From JASHVB01 sp035508435 (GTDB lineage: Bacteria; Pseudomonadota; Alphaproteobacteria; Acetobacterales; Acetobacteraceae): a stretch of DNA of 64,000 nt. Position numbers and translations under genes: made by a program. The notes beneath the pieces were generated by a model. That model saw only the letters and a program-made list of their open reading frames with translations. It had not been told where the DNA came from and made no database searches. Location: the NCBI GenBank assembly GCA_035508435.1, contig DATJNA010000128.1:1-64000 (forward strand). The letters are read 5' to 3'. This document shows, piece by piece, positions 8,612 to 17,671 of this stretch; position 1 is the stretch's first letter, and each line of letters starts with the position of its first letter.

Positions 8612-9427
8612 TCAGGCAGCTTGCACCACCCGTGCCCGCGGTGCGAAGAACGACAATCTGTTCTTTTCCGCCCAATCGACCAGTTCCAGCCGCCCGTCGT
8701 GGTGCTCTACCAGCGCGGTGCAGCTTTCCACCCAGTCGCCGTCGTTCAAATATAGCACGCCGCCGACGTCACGCATCTCGGGATGGTGGATATGGCCGCA
8801 CACCACACCATCAAAACCGCGACGGCGTGCCTCGTTGGCGAGCGCGCTTTCGAAGCGGTCGATCGCCTTTACCGCTTCTTTCACCTGGCGCTTCAGCCAA
8901 GCCGAGAGCGACCAGTACGGATAGCCGAGCCGGCGCCGCACCGCATTGAACCAGCGATTGACGCTCAGTGCCGCCGTGTAGGCCCAGTCGCCGAGCAACG
9001 CCAGGAATTTGGCGTAGCGCACCACCGAGTCAAATTCGTCGCCATGCATCACCAGCAGGCGCTTGCCGCCGGCGGTGACATGCTCTGCCTCACGCCGCAG
9101 CTTGATGCCGGAGATTTCCAGTCCGAGCGGCAGCCAGGCGCGAAACATCTCGTCGTGGTTGCCGGGAATGTAGGTGACATCGGTGCCGTTGCGTGCATGA
9201 CGCACGATCTGGCGCAGAACGTCGTCGTGATGGTCGTCCCAGTACCAGGACTTGCGCAGCCGCCAGCCGTCGATGATATCGCCGACCAGGAACAGGTGAT
9301 GACAGGTGGTGCGGCAGAGGAAATCGGCCAGGAAGTCGCACCGGCATCCGCGCGTACCGAGATGGGTGTCAGAGATAAAGACGCTGCGGTACTCAGGCAG
9401 CGCACCGGGTGTGGATAACGCATTCAT
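8612..9427 (-). CDS. plcP: PlcP-like metallophosphoesterase (LpxH-family fold), probable phospholipase C
   Basis: Calcineurin-fold dimetal phosphoesterase, 271 residues. Metal ligands are visible: ISDTHLG (D20, H22), VGDIIDGW (D50), PGNHDE (N90, H91), MHGDEFD (H128) and GHIHHPE (H212, H214). Automated annotation often calls this family UDP-2,3-diacylglucosamine diphosphatase, but the length, the SDTHLGTRGC start and the DWVESCT C-terminal motif resemble Sinorhizobium PlcP, which strips head groups from phosphatidylcholine under phosphate limitation. An Agt-like gene follows and a PHO-box-like site lies upstream, both supporting that reading. Start at 9427 is preferred over 9484, where the extra residues look non-conserved. 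Confidence 0.72.
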   Translation of the reverse strand: MNALSTPGALPEYRSVFISDTHLGTRGCRCDFLADFLCRTTCHHLFLVGDIIDGWRLRKSWYWDDHHDDVLRQIVRHARNGTDVTYIPGNHDEMFRAWLPLGLEISGIKLRREAEHVTAGGKRLLVMHGDEFDSVVRYAKFLALLGDWAYTAALSVNRWFNAVRRRLGYPYWSLSAWLKRQVKEAVKAIDRFESALANEARRRGFDGVVCGHIHHPEMRDVGGVLYLNDGDWVESCTALVEHHDGRLELVDWAEKNRLSFFAPRARVVQAA

Positions 9428-9529
9428 GCAGTTGTGGAGATAGAGCGATTCGCCTGTGGATGGGATGAAAATTCCATGACGCAATCGAATTCTAGCTCAA
9501 AATATGAAAGTAATATCTTAGACACGTAA

Positions 9530-9547
9530 CTGTCATTCAATTGACAT
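9530..9547. promoter_or_regulatory. PHO-box-like element between plcP and lipid kinase
   Basis: CTGTCAT (9530-9536), four bases, then TTGACAT (9541-9547) has the 7-4-7 direct-repeat layout bound by PhoB; the second half matches 5 of 7 bases. Another perfect CTGTCAT lies at 9554-9560. On the minus strand TAAGAT (9520-9515) sits 9 bases past the element, a suitable -10 for plcP. The surrounding 9485-9560 region is markedly AT-rich compared with its flanks, as expected for a divergent promoter. Confidence 0.55.
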
Positions 9548-9630
9548 GCAAACCTGTCATTGGGGCGGCTTCGCGTCAGCAGGATTACGTCGATTCGTTC
9601 GCGTCGTGCCACTGCGCCAGCCTGCGGGCC

Positions 9631-10515
9631 ATGGTGCCTCGCATGGTGATCGTGTTCAACCCCGTCGCCGGCCGTCGTCGCGCGGCACTGTTGTGGCGCG
9701 TGCTGGACGTGCTCGTGCATAACGGCGTGCGGCTGGATGTTGCGGAAACGCGATGCTCCGGCGATGCCGCCTGCCTCGCGCGCGAAGCCGCGTCGCGCGG
9801 GGAAAAACTTGTGGTAGCGGCGGGCGGCGACGGCACGATCGCGGAGGTCGCCAACGGATTGCTTGGCACGGGCGTACGGCTGGGCGTGATCCCGCTGGGT
9901 ACCGCCAACGTGCTGGCGCACGAGCTGGCACTGCCGTTCGCGCCGCGGGCCGTGGCGGCGGCGCTGGCGTTTGGCCGGACCCGCCGCCTGTGGCCCGGCC
10001 TGGCACGTGGCGCCAACGGCGCGCGTTTGTTCGTGCAGATGCTGGGCGTGGGGTTCGATGCGCAGGTGGTGCACCATCTGCCGCTGCCGCTGAAGCGCGC
10101 GTTCGGCCGCGGCGCCTACGTAATACAGACGCTGCGCGACACGGTGTCCTATCGTTACGCACCGATCACCGTGCGCGTGGACGATCAGGAGACGCAGGCT
10201 GCGAGCGTGATAGTGAGCAAGGGCCGCTACTATGCCGGCCGCTATCTGCTTGCCCCCGATGCGGTGCCGGCGGAGCCTGGCTTCTCCGTCTCCCTGTTCC
10301 GGCGCAACGGGGCAGCGGCGGCACTGATGTATGGCGCTGCCCTGCCATTCGACCTGCTGGCGCGCGCCCCCGGCGTGCAGCACGTGCGCGCACGCCGGGT
10401 GGATTTGTTGGGGAACTGGGCGACGCCGGCACAGGCCGATGGCGATCCAGCCGGCCATGCCCCGCTGTCGGTTGTTGATGCACCGGCGCCGATCGAGGTG
10501 GTGGTTGGGGGGTAG
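9631..10515 (+). CDS. Diacylglycerol kinase-family lipid kinase
   Basis: DAGK-catalytic-domain protein, 294 residues, of the YegS/DgkB/LCB5 family, which phosphorylates diacylglycerol or related lipids with ATP at the inner membrane surface. The motifs IVFNPVAGRRR at the N terminus, GGDGTIAEVANGLLG (ATP site) and GVIPLGTANVLAHEL are all present, followed by the usual beta-sandwich C-terminal domain. The frame is open from 9541, but similarity starts at MVPRMVIVFNP (9631); MVIVFNP at 9643 is an alternative. It diverges from plcP-agt, so it could return PlcP-made diacylglycerol to phosphatidic acid. Confidence 0.87.
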   Translation: MVPRMVIVFNPVAGRRRAALLWRVLDVLVHNGVRLDVAETRCSGDAACLAREAASRGEKLVVAAGGDGTIAEVANGLLGTGVRLGVIPLGTANVLAHELALPFAPRAVAAALAFGRTRRLWPGLARGANGARLFVQMLGVGFDAQVVHHLPLPLKRAFGRGAYVIQTLRDTVSYRYAPITVRVDDQETQAASVIVSKGRYYAGRYLLAPDAVPAEPGFSVSLFRRNGAAAALMYGAALPFDLLARAPGVQHVRARRVDLLGNWATPAQADGDPAGHAPLSVVDAPAPIEVVVGG

Positions 10516-10569
10516 ACTGGGTCCGGTGGCGTGGTCGTCGGATGCGAAATTGCGCCTCGCCAGGCGGGC

Positions 10570-10938
10570 TCAGAGCAACCCGATGGCCGGCCCGCCTTCA
10601 TGGGCTGCGCGTTCGGGGCAACCAACAGCATCCATCGGGAACGGCACCAGCCCGTTCGCAATCCGTCGATGAAATGCCGGATCGACAGTCGCGGGGTCGA
10701 GAATATCGACCCGGTAAGGCAGATCCGATTCCGACAGCGCCTCGGCGGTCTGACCTAGCAAGCGCAGCCCGAGCGGCCGGTCCCACGCCAGTGCCAGGTC
10801 AAGATCCGAATAACGGCGTGCTCCGCCATGTGCGCGGGAGCCGAACACAAACGCCCGTGCGCCGCGCGGCAGGTCGCCGCGCAACACCTCGCGCACGATC
10901 TCCACTTGCTCTGCGTCAATGTCGAGGACGGCCGTCAT
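10570..10938 (-). CDS. MNT-type nucleotidyltransferase, antitoxin half of a MNT/HEPN pair
   Basis: Minimal nucleotidyltransferase domain, 122 residues. The catalytic signature is intact: VFGSRAHGGARRYSDLDLAL gives GS at 33-34 and the metal-binding Asp45 and Asp47. In intact MNT/HEPN modules this protein adenylylates or otherwise neutralises the partner HEPN RNase. Its ATG overlaps the stop of the upstream HEPN frame by four bases (ATGA), so the pair was built as an operon. The HEPN gene is interrupted here, leaving the MNT protein possibly without a partner. Confidence 0.85.
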   Translation of the reverse strand: MTAVLDIDAEQVEIVREVLRGDLPRGARAFVFGSRAHGGARRYSDLDLALAWDRPLGLRLLGQTAEALSESDLPYRVDILDPATVDPAFHRRIANGLVPFPMDAVGCPERAAHEGGPAIGLL

Positions 10939-11341
10939 GCCAGCCGCCCCTGCAACGCACCACGGAGATGAATAGCATCGGCCAGAAAGGCAGGAATGCC
11001 CCGCACGATCTCCTCCGCCAATGCTGCAGAATAGGTGTGGCTGGTTCTCGCACTTATGTCGCGATAGTGCCGCCAAGCAGGCCAATCGCTCAGCAACAAC
11101 CCCTGCACCCAGCCAGCGCGTATCAGGTCCTGAAACGGCATCTGGTCGAATGTTGCAGGCGACGAAGAAACCTGCCGCAGATAACGGCGCAGGATGCGAT
11201 GGGCGAGTTCATACCTGAACTAGAGCCGCTGGATCAGTCCGTCGCGAAGTTGGTCATCCGCCGGTTCGTGCTGGTGGCGCTTGAGCCCCTCCTCCCGTCG
11301 TGCGACCGCGTTCACCAGCGCGCTGATATCGAGCGATACAT
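10935..11341 (-). pseudogene. HEPN (HI0074-type) toxin gene with internal amber codon
   Basis: On the minus strand one frame reads LDISALVNAVARRE ... LRDGLIQRL, then TAG at 11222-11220, then FRYELAHRILRRYLR ... RTSHTYSAALAEEIV ... RGALQGRLA up to the stop at 10935. Relatives have a RFEFTYELAWK motif at that point, so GAG to TAG is the likely change. The only nearby ATG (11341-11339) is two bases out of frame, as if TA were inserted after it. The C-terminal part, including the T-S-H-T-Y motif close to the usual catalytic R-x4-6-H, could be translated from an internal ATG at 11141 as a 68-residue fragment. Confidence 0.75.
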
Positions 11342-11433
11342 CGGAAGCGCCGGCGCCCGCCCTGCTTGCCCGTCCTGAACCGTCGTGCTCGGTCAGATGC
11401 GTTCTCCATATGCGTTGACAGGGAGCGGCCGAG

Positions 11434-12564
11434 CTACTCTGCCGCCACCTTTTCCGGCTCCGCTGCGGTCGCCGCCTTCAGCTCCGCTGCCTTCGCCTCA
11501 ACCAACTCGACGATATGCTCCACCATGTCGCCGGCCGCGATCGTGTGGTCGGTTTTGCCGGCGCGATACACCATATGGCGTCCGGCCCCGCCGCCGGTCA
11601 CGCCCAGGTCGGTCATCAGCGCCTCGCCCGGGCCGTTCACCACGCAGCCGATAATCGACAGCGTCAGCGGCGTTTCGATATGCGCCAGCCGCTCCTCCAG
11701 CGTGCGCACCGTTTCGATCACATTGAAGCCCTGGCGCGCGCAGGACGGGCAGGAGATCACCTTCACCCCGCGATGGCGGATGCCCAGCGCCTTCAGCAGG
11801 TCCCAGCCGACGCGCACCTCTTCCTCAGGTTCATCGGACAAGGAAACGCGCAGCGTATCGCCGATGCCGGCCCACAGCAGCGAGCCCAGCCCGATCGAGG
11901 ACTTCACCGTGCCCATCCGCCGGCCACCGGCCTCGGTGATGCCGATATGCAGCGGATGGTCGCAGACTTCCGCCAGTTGCTGATACGCGGCCACGGCCAG
12001 GAACACGTCCGACGCCTTCACGCTGATCTTGAAGTCGTGGAAATCATGCTGTTGTAGAATATTCGCGTGGTACAGCGCGCTTTCTACCAGCGCCTCCGGG
12101 TTCGGCTCCCCGTACTTCTCGAGCAGGTGCTTCTCCAGCGAACCGGCATTCACGCCAATGCGCATGGAACATCCGTGGTCGCGAGCGGCCTTAATGACCT
12201 CCTTCACCCGCTCGTCGCTGCCGATATTGCCGGGATTGATGCGCAGGCACGCGGCGCCGCTATCGGCCGCCTCGATGGCGCGCCTGTAGTGGAAATGGAT
12301 GTCCGCGACGATCGGCACGTTCACCTCGTTCACGATGTCCTTTAGCGCCAGCGCACTCGGCTGGTCAGGACAGGACACCCGGACGATGTCCACGCCGGCC
12401 AGTTCGGCGCGGCGGATTTGTGCCACGGTGCCAGTGACGTCGGTGGTCAGCGTATTGGTCATGGTCTGCACGGTAATCGGCGCGCCGTCGCCTACCGGCA
12501 CCTTGCCGACATAGACGCGGCGGGACTTGCGCCGGGTGATCTGCTGGTAGGGGCGATAGCTCAT
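11434..12564 (-). CDS. ispG: 4-hydroxy-3-methylbut-2-en-1-yl diphosphate synthase (flavodoxin/ferredoxin)
   Basis: Penultimate enzyme of the MEP isoprenoid pathway: it reduces methylerythritol cyclodiphosphate to HMBPP using a [4Fe-4S] cluster. The 376 residues show the N-terminal VGDGAPITVQTMTNT, the TIM-barrel segments VADIHFHYRRAI and LRINPGNIG, and the cluster ligands in ISCPSCARQGFNV plus the later IGCVVNGPGEA. A short Ala/Glu-rich tail ends the protein. The ATG at 12564 is standard. It lies downstream of a rodZ-like gene on the same strand, the synteny seen widely in proteobacteria (rodZ-ispG). Confidence 0.97.
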   Translation of the reverse strand: MSYRPYQQITRRKSRRVYVGKVPVGDGAPITVQTMTNTLTTDVTGTVAQIRRAELAGVDIVRVSCPDQPSALALKDIVNEVNVPIVADIHFHYRRAIEAADSGAACLRINPGNIGSDERVKEVIKAARDHGCSMRIGVNAGSLEKHLLEKYGEPNPEALVESALYHANILQQHDFHDFKISVKASDVFLAVAAYQQLAEVCDHPLHIGITEAGGRRMGTVKSSIGLGSLLWAGIGDTLRVSLSDEPEEEVRVGWDLLKALGIRHRGVKVISCPSCARQGFNVIETVRTLEERLAHIETPLTLSIIGCVVNGPGEALMTDLGVTGGGAGRHMVYRAGKTDHTIAAGDMVEHIVELVEAKAAELKAATAAEPEKVAAE

Positions 12565-12649
12565 CGGATTCCTCTCCGTTGCAGTCGGCCGCGCCCGCCG
12601 GGCTGGCCGGGCAGGCGCCTCTTAGGATGGAGTGTCTCCTCCCGCGCCG

Positions 12650-13879
12650 CTACTGGTCTGCGGGATGCGATCCGCCGGGCGAGGCGGCGCTGCGGCCCAT
12701 CGCAGCGCCTCCCGGCACCGTCAGGGAGGTCAGTTGCGCGAAGCGCCCGTTCTTGATAAGTTCCGGGTCCAGTGGCAGGTCGCGCCGCACGGCCCCCGCG
12801 CCGCCAGGAACCTGCACCGTGACCCCATCCACCACAAGCTCGGTGCCGCCCGCATTGCCGGTGGTGAGCACCAGATTGGCGTGCGACGGCACCGTCCAGG
12901 TATCTCCGCTGTGCAAGATGCGGTTGAGCAACACACTGCCGCCATTGCGATCGCGCACCTGCACCCAGGCGTCAGCCGTGGCCTTGAGCAAGATCGTCGC
13001 CTGATCAGGTGCCGAGCTCGCGGGCACCGCCGCCGGATTGGGCGCCACCGGTGCGGGCATTGCGACCGGCGGCACGGAGGCTGCCGCCGCGGAAGTCGGA
13101 GAAATCGCCGGCACGGGCGGGGGAGGCTGCCGCGCCGATCCATCTGTCATGTCGGTGCTGGTAGCGACCGTCATGCCCGACGCTGGCGCGGCGCTGCCTG
13201 GAACGGCACGAGCCGAAGCGGACCCGGCACTCCCCACGGCGAGCGGCTCCGGCGCGGCGGCGTCTGTCCGGCCAGCGAAGACAGGTGCTGGCGTCACCCC
13301 CGGCCGCGTGGCGGAAGCTCGCTGGGTGCCAGCCGCCGCGACGGCGGCGGACTGCCTGCTGGGTGTCGCTACCGAGATCCCCGTCGCGCGGGATGGCAAG
13401 GGGGGTACCACCTGGTCCGCGAGGCTGGCGAGACGCTGCGGCACCGGCGCCACAGTCTCCGCCGGCAATTTGCCGTCGCCCGACAGGCGGTACCAGCCGG
13501 CATAGGCGCCCACTGCCAGCACCACGCCCAGCAGGATCACCGCGCCGGCAGGCAGTCCCCGCTGCGGCATCGGTGCGGGAAACACCAGCTCCGTGCGCCT
13601 GTTGACTTCGCTCGCTTCGGCCTTGAACCGACGGACGATCTCATTGGGATCAAGGCCGAGTGCCTTGGCATAGGTGCGCAGGAAGCCGACTGCATAGGCA
13701 TTGCCAGGCAGCAGATCGATGCGGCCCTCTTCAAGCGCCTCGAGATATGGCTGACGGATGCGCAATGCCGCCGCGACGTCCTCGATCGGCCAGTCCAGAC
13801 GCTCGCGCGCGGCGCGCAAATCGGCGCCGGCTCGTGGAGCCGCGGGCGGATTATCCACTTCCGTCAGGTCCGATGACAT
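12650..13879 (-). CDS. rodZ: RodZ-like membrane protein with N-terminal helix-turn-helix
   Basis: 409-residue cell-shape type protein. The order is an N-terminal Cro-like HTH (RLDWPIEDVAAALRI, then LEEGRIDLLPGNAYAVGFLRTYAKALG), a single membrane segment (AVILLGVVLAVGAYAGWY), a long Pro/Ala-rich periplasmic linker, and a C-terminal beta domain (DUF4115: ADAWVQVRDRNG, SGDTWTVP, LVLTTGNAGG, LELVVDG). In E. coli RodZ links MreB to the elongasome. The frame also opens at a GTG at 13924, and neither start has a strong ribosome site. It lies just upstream of ispG, which supports the name. Confidence 0.85.
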   Translation of the reverse strand: MSSDLTEVDNPPAAPRAGADLRAARERLDWPIEDVAAALRIRQPYLEALEEGRIDLLPGNAYAVGFLRTYAKALGLDPNEIVRRFKAEASEVNRRTELVFPAPMPQRGLPAGAVILLGVVLAVGAYAGWYRLSGDGKLPAETVAPVPQRLASLADQVVPPLPSRATGISVATPSRQSAAVAAAGTQRASATRPGVTPAPVFAGRTDAAAPEPLAVGSAGSASARAVPGSAAPASGMTVATSTDMTDGSARQPPPPVPAISPTSAAAASVPPVAMPAPVAPNPAAVPASSAPDQATILLKATADAWVQVRDRNGGSVLLNRILHSGDTWTVPSHANLVLTTGNAGGTELVVDGVTVQVPGGAGAVRRDLPLDPELIKNGRFAQLTSLTVPGGAAMGRSAASPGGSHPADQ

Positions 13880-14168
13880 CGTGCTACGGCTTGCTACCAG
13901 CTTCGACCTGCGATCCTGCTGCACGGTCGCCCCGTTTCATTTCGTCCAGAACCAACCAACGGAAGCAGACCGGCCAGCGGGTTACCCCCTGCCCGGGCCG
14001 ACGCCGCTTCTAACCCAGGGCCGGCATGGCTGCCAACCGGCGCCTACACTGACTCGGTTCACACCGATAGTCGAATCGTGATTGCGGCGGCATTTGAAAC
14101 GAAATCCAGAATTCACAGAGCGACGGCCGAACAGCGCCGCCGCCCTGGGCAACCGACCGAAACGGCGC

Positions 14169-16412
14169 TCAGACCGCGATACCGTGCTCGCGGGCCCAGG
14201 TGGCGATGGGCTCGCGCAGGCTGGCGGCACCGCCGGAACCGCGGCGTATGGCGGCCAGCACCGGTCGGAACGTCGTCAGATCCACCTGGCGAAGCAAGGC
14301 TTTCACCGCCAGCAGGCCGGATGCGGACATCGACAGGTTGGTGAGGCCGAGGCCAACCAGGGTCATGGCTTCCAGCGGCCGGGCGGCGGCCTCTCCGCAC
14401 AGCGACACCGGCACGCCGGCGCCGCCGCGGGCAGCTTTCGCCTGGCTCAGCAAGTGCTCAAACATGTCAAGCACCGGCTGCGACAGCAGGTCGTAGCGCC
14501 CGTATAACGACGGCGTGCCGCGGTCCACCGCGAACAGGAACTGGATCAGGTCGTTCGAGCCGACTGAAATGAAGTCGGCGTCGCGCAGCAGTTCCGGGAG
14601 CTGCCACATCAGCGCGGGCACCTCCAGCATGGTGCCGATCTCCAGCTTGTCCGGTGCGGGGCGGATGCGCCTGGCCTCGGCCAGCAGCAGGGCGCGGGCG
14701 GCACGGAATTCCTGCACCGTCGCGACCATCGGGAACATCACGGAGAGCTTCCGGCCCCCGGCGGCGAGCAACAGCGCACGCAACTGCCGGCGCAACAGGG
14801 CGGGCCGGTCCAGGCCGATGCGCAGCGAGCGCCAGCCCATTGCCGGGTTCTCCTCCTCGGCAGCCAAGCCGGGCAGCAACTTGTCAGCGCCGAGGTCAAG
14901 GGTGCGGAAAATCACCGGTCGGTCGCCGGCAGCGTCCAGCACGCGGGCGTAGATTGCGGCTTGCTCCGCCACATCGGCGACGCCGCCGCGAGCCAGCATG
15001 GCGATCTCGGTGCGGAACAGACCGATGCCGTCGGCGCCGACCGAGTCAAGTTGCGAGAGTTCCAGACTCAGCCCGACGTTGAGCATCAGGCTGATCCGGG
15101 TGCCATCGGCGGTGGCACCAGGCGTATCACGCAGCGCGGCCCAGCCCGCGTGTTGCGCCGTCCGCACCTCGAGTGCGCGGATATACGCTTGGCGGACTTC
15201 GGCTTCAGGACGGAGGACGACCTGCCCCTCGTCGGCGTCCACCACGATCTCATCGGCGGCCTCGGCGGTATCCAGAATGCCCCGCGCGCCGCCGACCGCG
15301 GGAATGCCGAGCGCGCGGGCGAGGATGGCGGCGTGGCCGCCCGGGCTCGCTTCCTCCACCGCGACCCCGGCGATGCCGCGGCTGTGCCAGTCCAGCAGCT
15401 CCGCGGGACCCAGGCGGCGGGCGACCAGGATGGCGTTTTCGGGAAGGGCCGGGGGTTCGACCCGACCCAGCAAGTTCGACAACAGTCGGCCCGCGAGGTC
15501 CTCGATGTCGGCGAGGCGCTCGCGCAAATAGGGGTCGCTGATGCGCCGCATGCGGTCGTGCAGCTCGCCGGCGACGCGCTGGACGGCGGCTTCGGCGGCG
15601 ACACCGCCGCGGATTACCTCGGCGACGCGGCGCAGCCATCCCGCATCGGCGGCGACCAGACGGTAGGTCTCCATGACCTCGCGCGAGGCGGAAGCGTCCT
15701 CACCGCTGCCTCCCTGGGGCAACCCGCTGGCCAGCAGCTCGTCCAGGCCGCGCTGCATTTGCTCAACTGCGGTGTTCAGGCGGCGCAGCTCAGCGTCAGG
15801 GTTGTCGGCTAGCAGCTCCCCCGAGACGCGAGGCGGACCGGTCAGCACGATCGGGCCGATGGCGATACCGCCGGTGAGCGGGGTGGCAGCGAACAGACGC
15901 GGCACGGTGGCGGCGACGCCTTCCGCGCCGCCATCGGTGGCGCCGCTGGCGGGCAGCATTTCGGCCAGCAGCATGGCGACGGTCTCTACCTCGTCGACCT
16001 CCTCTTCCGTGTAATGGCGGGGGTTGCGGTTCTGCACCACCAGCACGCCGAGCGAGCGTCCGGCGCGTCGGACCGGGACAGCGAGCATGGAGGCGTAGGG
16101 ATCCTCGCCGGTCTCCGGCCGGTAGGCGAAGGCGGGATGGTTCTGGGCGTCGGGCAGATTCATCACCGCGCCGGTCGCGGCGGTGAGGCCGACGATGCCC
16201 TCGCCGACGCGTAAGCGGGTGCGGCCGACGGCGGACTGATTCAGGCCCTCGGTGGCGCCGAGTTCGAGCACATCGCCGGGCTTCTGGACGTAGATGGAAC
16301 AAACTTCAGAGACGAGCTCAGCAGCGACCAGACGGACAAGCTCGGTCAGCGGCGCGGCGCCGGAGGCCCGGAGAGAGCGCAGACGGGCGAGCAAGCGGCG
16401 AGGGGAGGGCAT
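14169..16412 (-). CDS. ptsP: PEP-protein phosphotransferase, nitrogen-PTS enzyme I
   Basis: Enzyme I-Ntr, 747 residues: it autophosphorylates from phosphoenolpyruvate and passes phosphate to NPr in the regulatory nitrogen PTS. An N-terminal GAF domain (about residues 15-155) senses small molecules. The linker and PEP-utilising N-domain follow, with the phospho-His in SPGGHAAILARALGIPAV (His360), then the PEP-binding barrel with GLFRTEIA, MFPMVATVQEF, and the GSNDLIQF motif. The start at MPSPRRLL (16412) fits the GAF boundary; the frame continues upstream to 16553 with low-complexity residues. The lysC-ptsP neighbourhood is common in alphaproteobacteria, here with a monooxygenase gene in between. 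Confidence 0.93.
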   Translation of the reverse strand: MPSPRRLLARLRSLRASGAAPLTELVRLVAAELVSEVCSIYVQKPGDVLELGATEGLNQSAVGRTRLRVGEGIVGLTAATGAVMNLPDAQNHPAFAYRPETGEDPYASMLAVPVRRAGRSLGVLVVQNRNPRHYTEEEVDEVETVAMLLAEMLPASGATDGGAEGVAATVPRLFAATPLTGGIAIGPIVLTGPPRVSGELLADNPDAELRRLNTAVEQMQRGLDELLASGLPQGGSGEDASASREVMETYRLVAADAGWLRRVAEVIRGGVAAEAAVQRVAGELHDRMRRISDPYLRERLADIEDLAGRLLSNLLGRVEPPALPENAILVARRLGPAELLDWHSRGIAGVAVEEASPGGHAAILARALGIPAVGGARGILDTAEAADEIVVDADEGQVVLRPEAEVRQAYIRALEVRTAQHAGWAALRDTPGATADGTRISLMLNVGLSLELSQLDSVGADGIGLFRTEIAMLARGGVADVAEQAAIYARVLDAAGDRPVIFRTLDLGADKLLPGLAAEEENPAMGWRSLRIGLDRPALLRRQLRALLLAAGGRKLSVMFPMVATVQEFRAARALLLAEARRIRPAPDKLEIGTMLEVPALMWQLPELLRDADFISVGSNDLIQFLFAVDRGTPSLYGRYDLLSQPVLDMFEHLLSQAKAARGGAGVPVSLCGEAAARPLEAMTLVGLGLTNLSMSASGLLAVKALLRQVDLTTFRPVLAAIRRGSGGAASLREPIATWAREHGIAV

Positions 16413-16597
16413 GCGGCGCTTACCGCAGCGACGACGGTTCCCGCTCCCGATGTGGGAGAGGGGCTGGCGCGCGGGCAAACGGTGGGAGGGCGGCTGGGGC
16501 GTGCACAAACGCAGGTGCTGTCTGTACGCGCCCCCCTCTTGGCGCCCCTGCAACAGCGGGGGGCGGGGGCATGATCCTTGCTCCAGCCTGTCTCACC

Positions 16598-17671
16598 TTA
16601 GTATCCACCAGGCAACCTGTTCCGCTCGATCAGCGCCACAACCGCTTGCTCCACCAACTCGGCGATCACCTCGACGACCGTCTGCTCGTGCGTCACCATG
16701 CCGACCGACTGACCGGCCATCATGGAGCCGTTCTCCACGTCGCCGTCGATCACCGCGCGGCGTAGCGCGCCGGCCCAGAAATGCTCGATCGCGAGCTGGG
16801 CGGCCTCCCTGTCCAGTTCGCCGGCCAGAAAGCGGTCCCGCGTCTCCGCCTGGAAGCGCTGAAAGCGGCGGGTGCCCTCATTGACCAGGCCTCGCACCGG
16901 AATCACCGGGAACCGCTCATCGAGCTGGACCGAGGGTACCGCATCGCGCGCTGCGGCGCGCATGAAGGCTCGCTTGAATTTCGGGTGAGCGATGGACTCC
17001 GTGGTGGCGGCGAAGCGCGTGCCGAGTTGAGCGCCGGAGGCGCCCATCTCCAGATACCCCAGGATGGCCTCACCGCGGCCCAGTCCACCGGCGACGAAGA
17101 TCGGCACGTCGTGGCAATGCGGCAGGATTTCCTGGGCCAGCACGTTCAGTGACACCGGGCCGATATGGCCGCCCGCTTCGGAGCCCTCGATCACCAGCGC
17201 ATCCGCCCCGCTGCGGATCAGGCGGCGGGCCAATACCAGAGCGGGGGCGAAGCAAATCAGCTTCGCCCCGCCGTCCTTCACTGCCCGCACCGCGGCGCCC
17301 GGCGGGATGCCACCGGCGAGCACAATATGGCCGATCTTCGCTGCCAGGCACACACGCACGAGATCGTTGAGCTGCGGGTGCATGGTGATGAGGTTCACCC
17401 CGAATGGCCGGTCCGTCAGCGCCAGGGTCCCGGCGATCTCGGCAGCCAGTTGGTCCGGGTTCATCGAGCCGCAGGCAATCACCCCGAAGCCGCCGGCATT
17501 GGAGATCGCGGCAACCAGATGGCGTTCGCTGACCCAGCTCATGGCGCCGCCCATCAGCGCATAGCGGCAGCCGAGGAACGTGGTGCCGCGTAGCCACAGC
17601 CGATCCAAGGTCGCCTGGGCGGCGAAGCGCGCGGCGCCCGGCGGGGTGATGTCAGGCGGCATCGAGGCCAT
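16598..17671 (-). CDS. Nitronate monooxygenase / NAD(P)H-dependent flavin oxidoreductase
   Basis: FMN-containing TIM-barrel enzyme of the 2-nitropropane dioxygenase family, 357 residues. Seen are GGAMSWVSERHLVAAISNAGGFGVIACGSM at the N terminus, GVNLITMHP, the phosphate/FMN loop GSEAGGHIG and VAGGLGRGEAILGYLEMGASGAQLGTRFAATTES. The family oxidises nitronates or reduces quinones and enoyl substrates; the EAGGH signature fits nitronate monooxygenase class II. Its start overlaps the end of lysC by 20 bp, so it is translated from the same mRNA as the aspartate kinase, though no functional link is apparent. Confidence 0.9.
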   Translation of the reverse strand: MASMPPDITPPGAARFAAQATLDRLWLRGTTFLGCRYALMGGAMSWVSERHLVAAISNAGGFGVIACGSMNPDQLAAEIAGTLALTDRPFGVNLITMHPQLNDLVRVCLAAKIGHIVLAGGIPPGAAVRAVKDGGAKLICFAPALVLARRLIRSGADALVIEGSEAGGHIGPVSLNVLAQEILPHCHDVPIFVAGGLGRGEAILGYLEMGASGAQLGTRFAATTESIAHPKFKRAFMRAAARDAVPSVQLDERFPVIPVRGLVNEGTRRFQRFQAETRDRFLAGELDREAAQLAIEHFWAGALRRAVIDGDVENGSMMAGQSVGMVTHEQTVVEVIAELVEQAVVALIERNRLPGGY

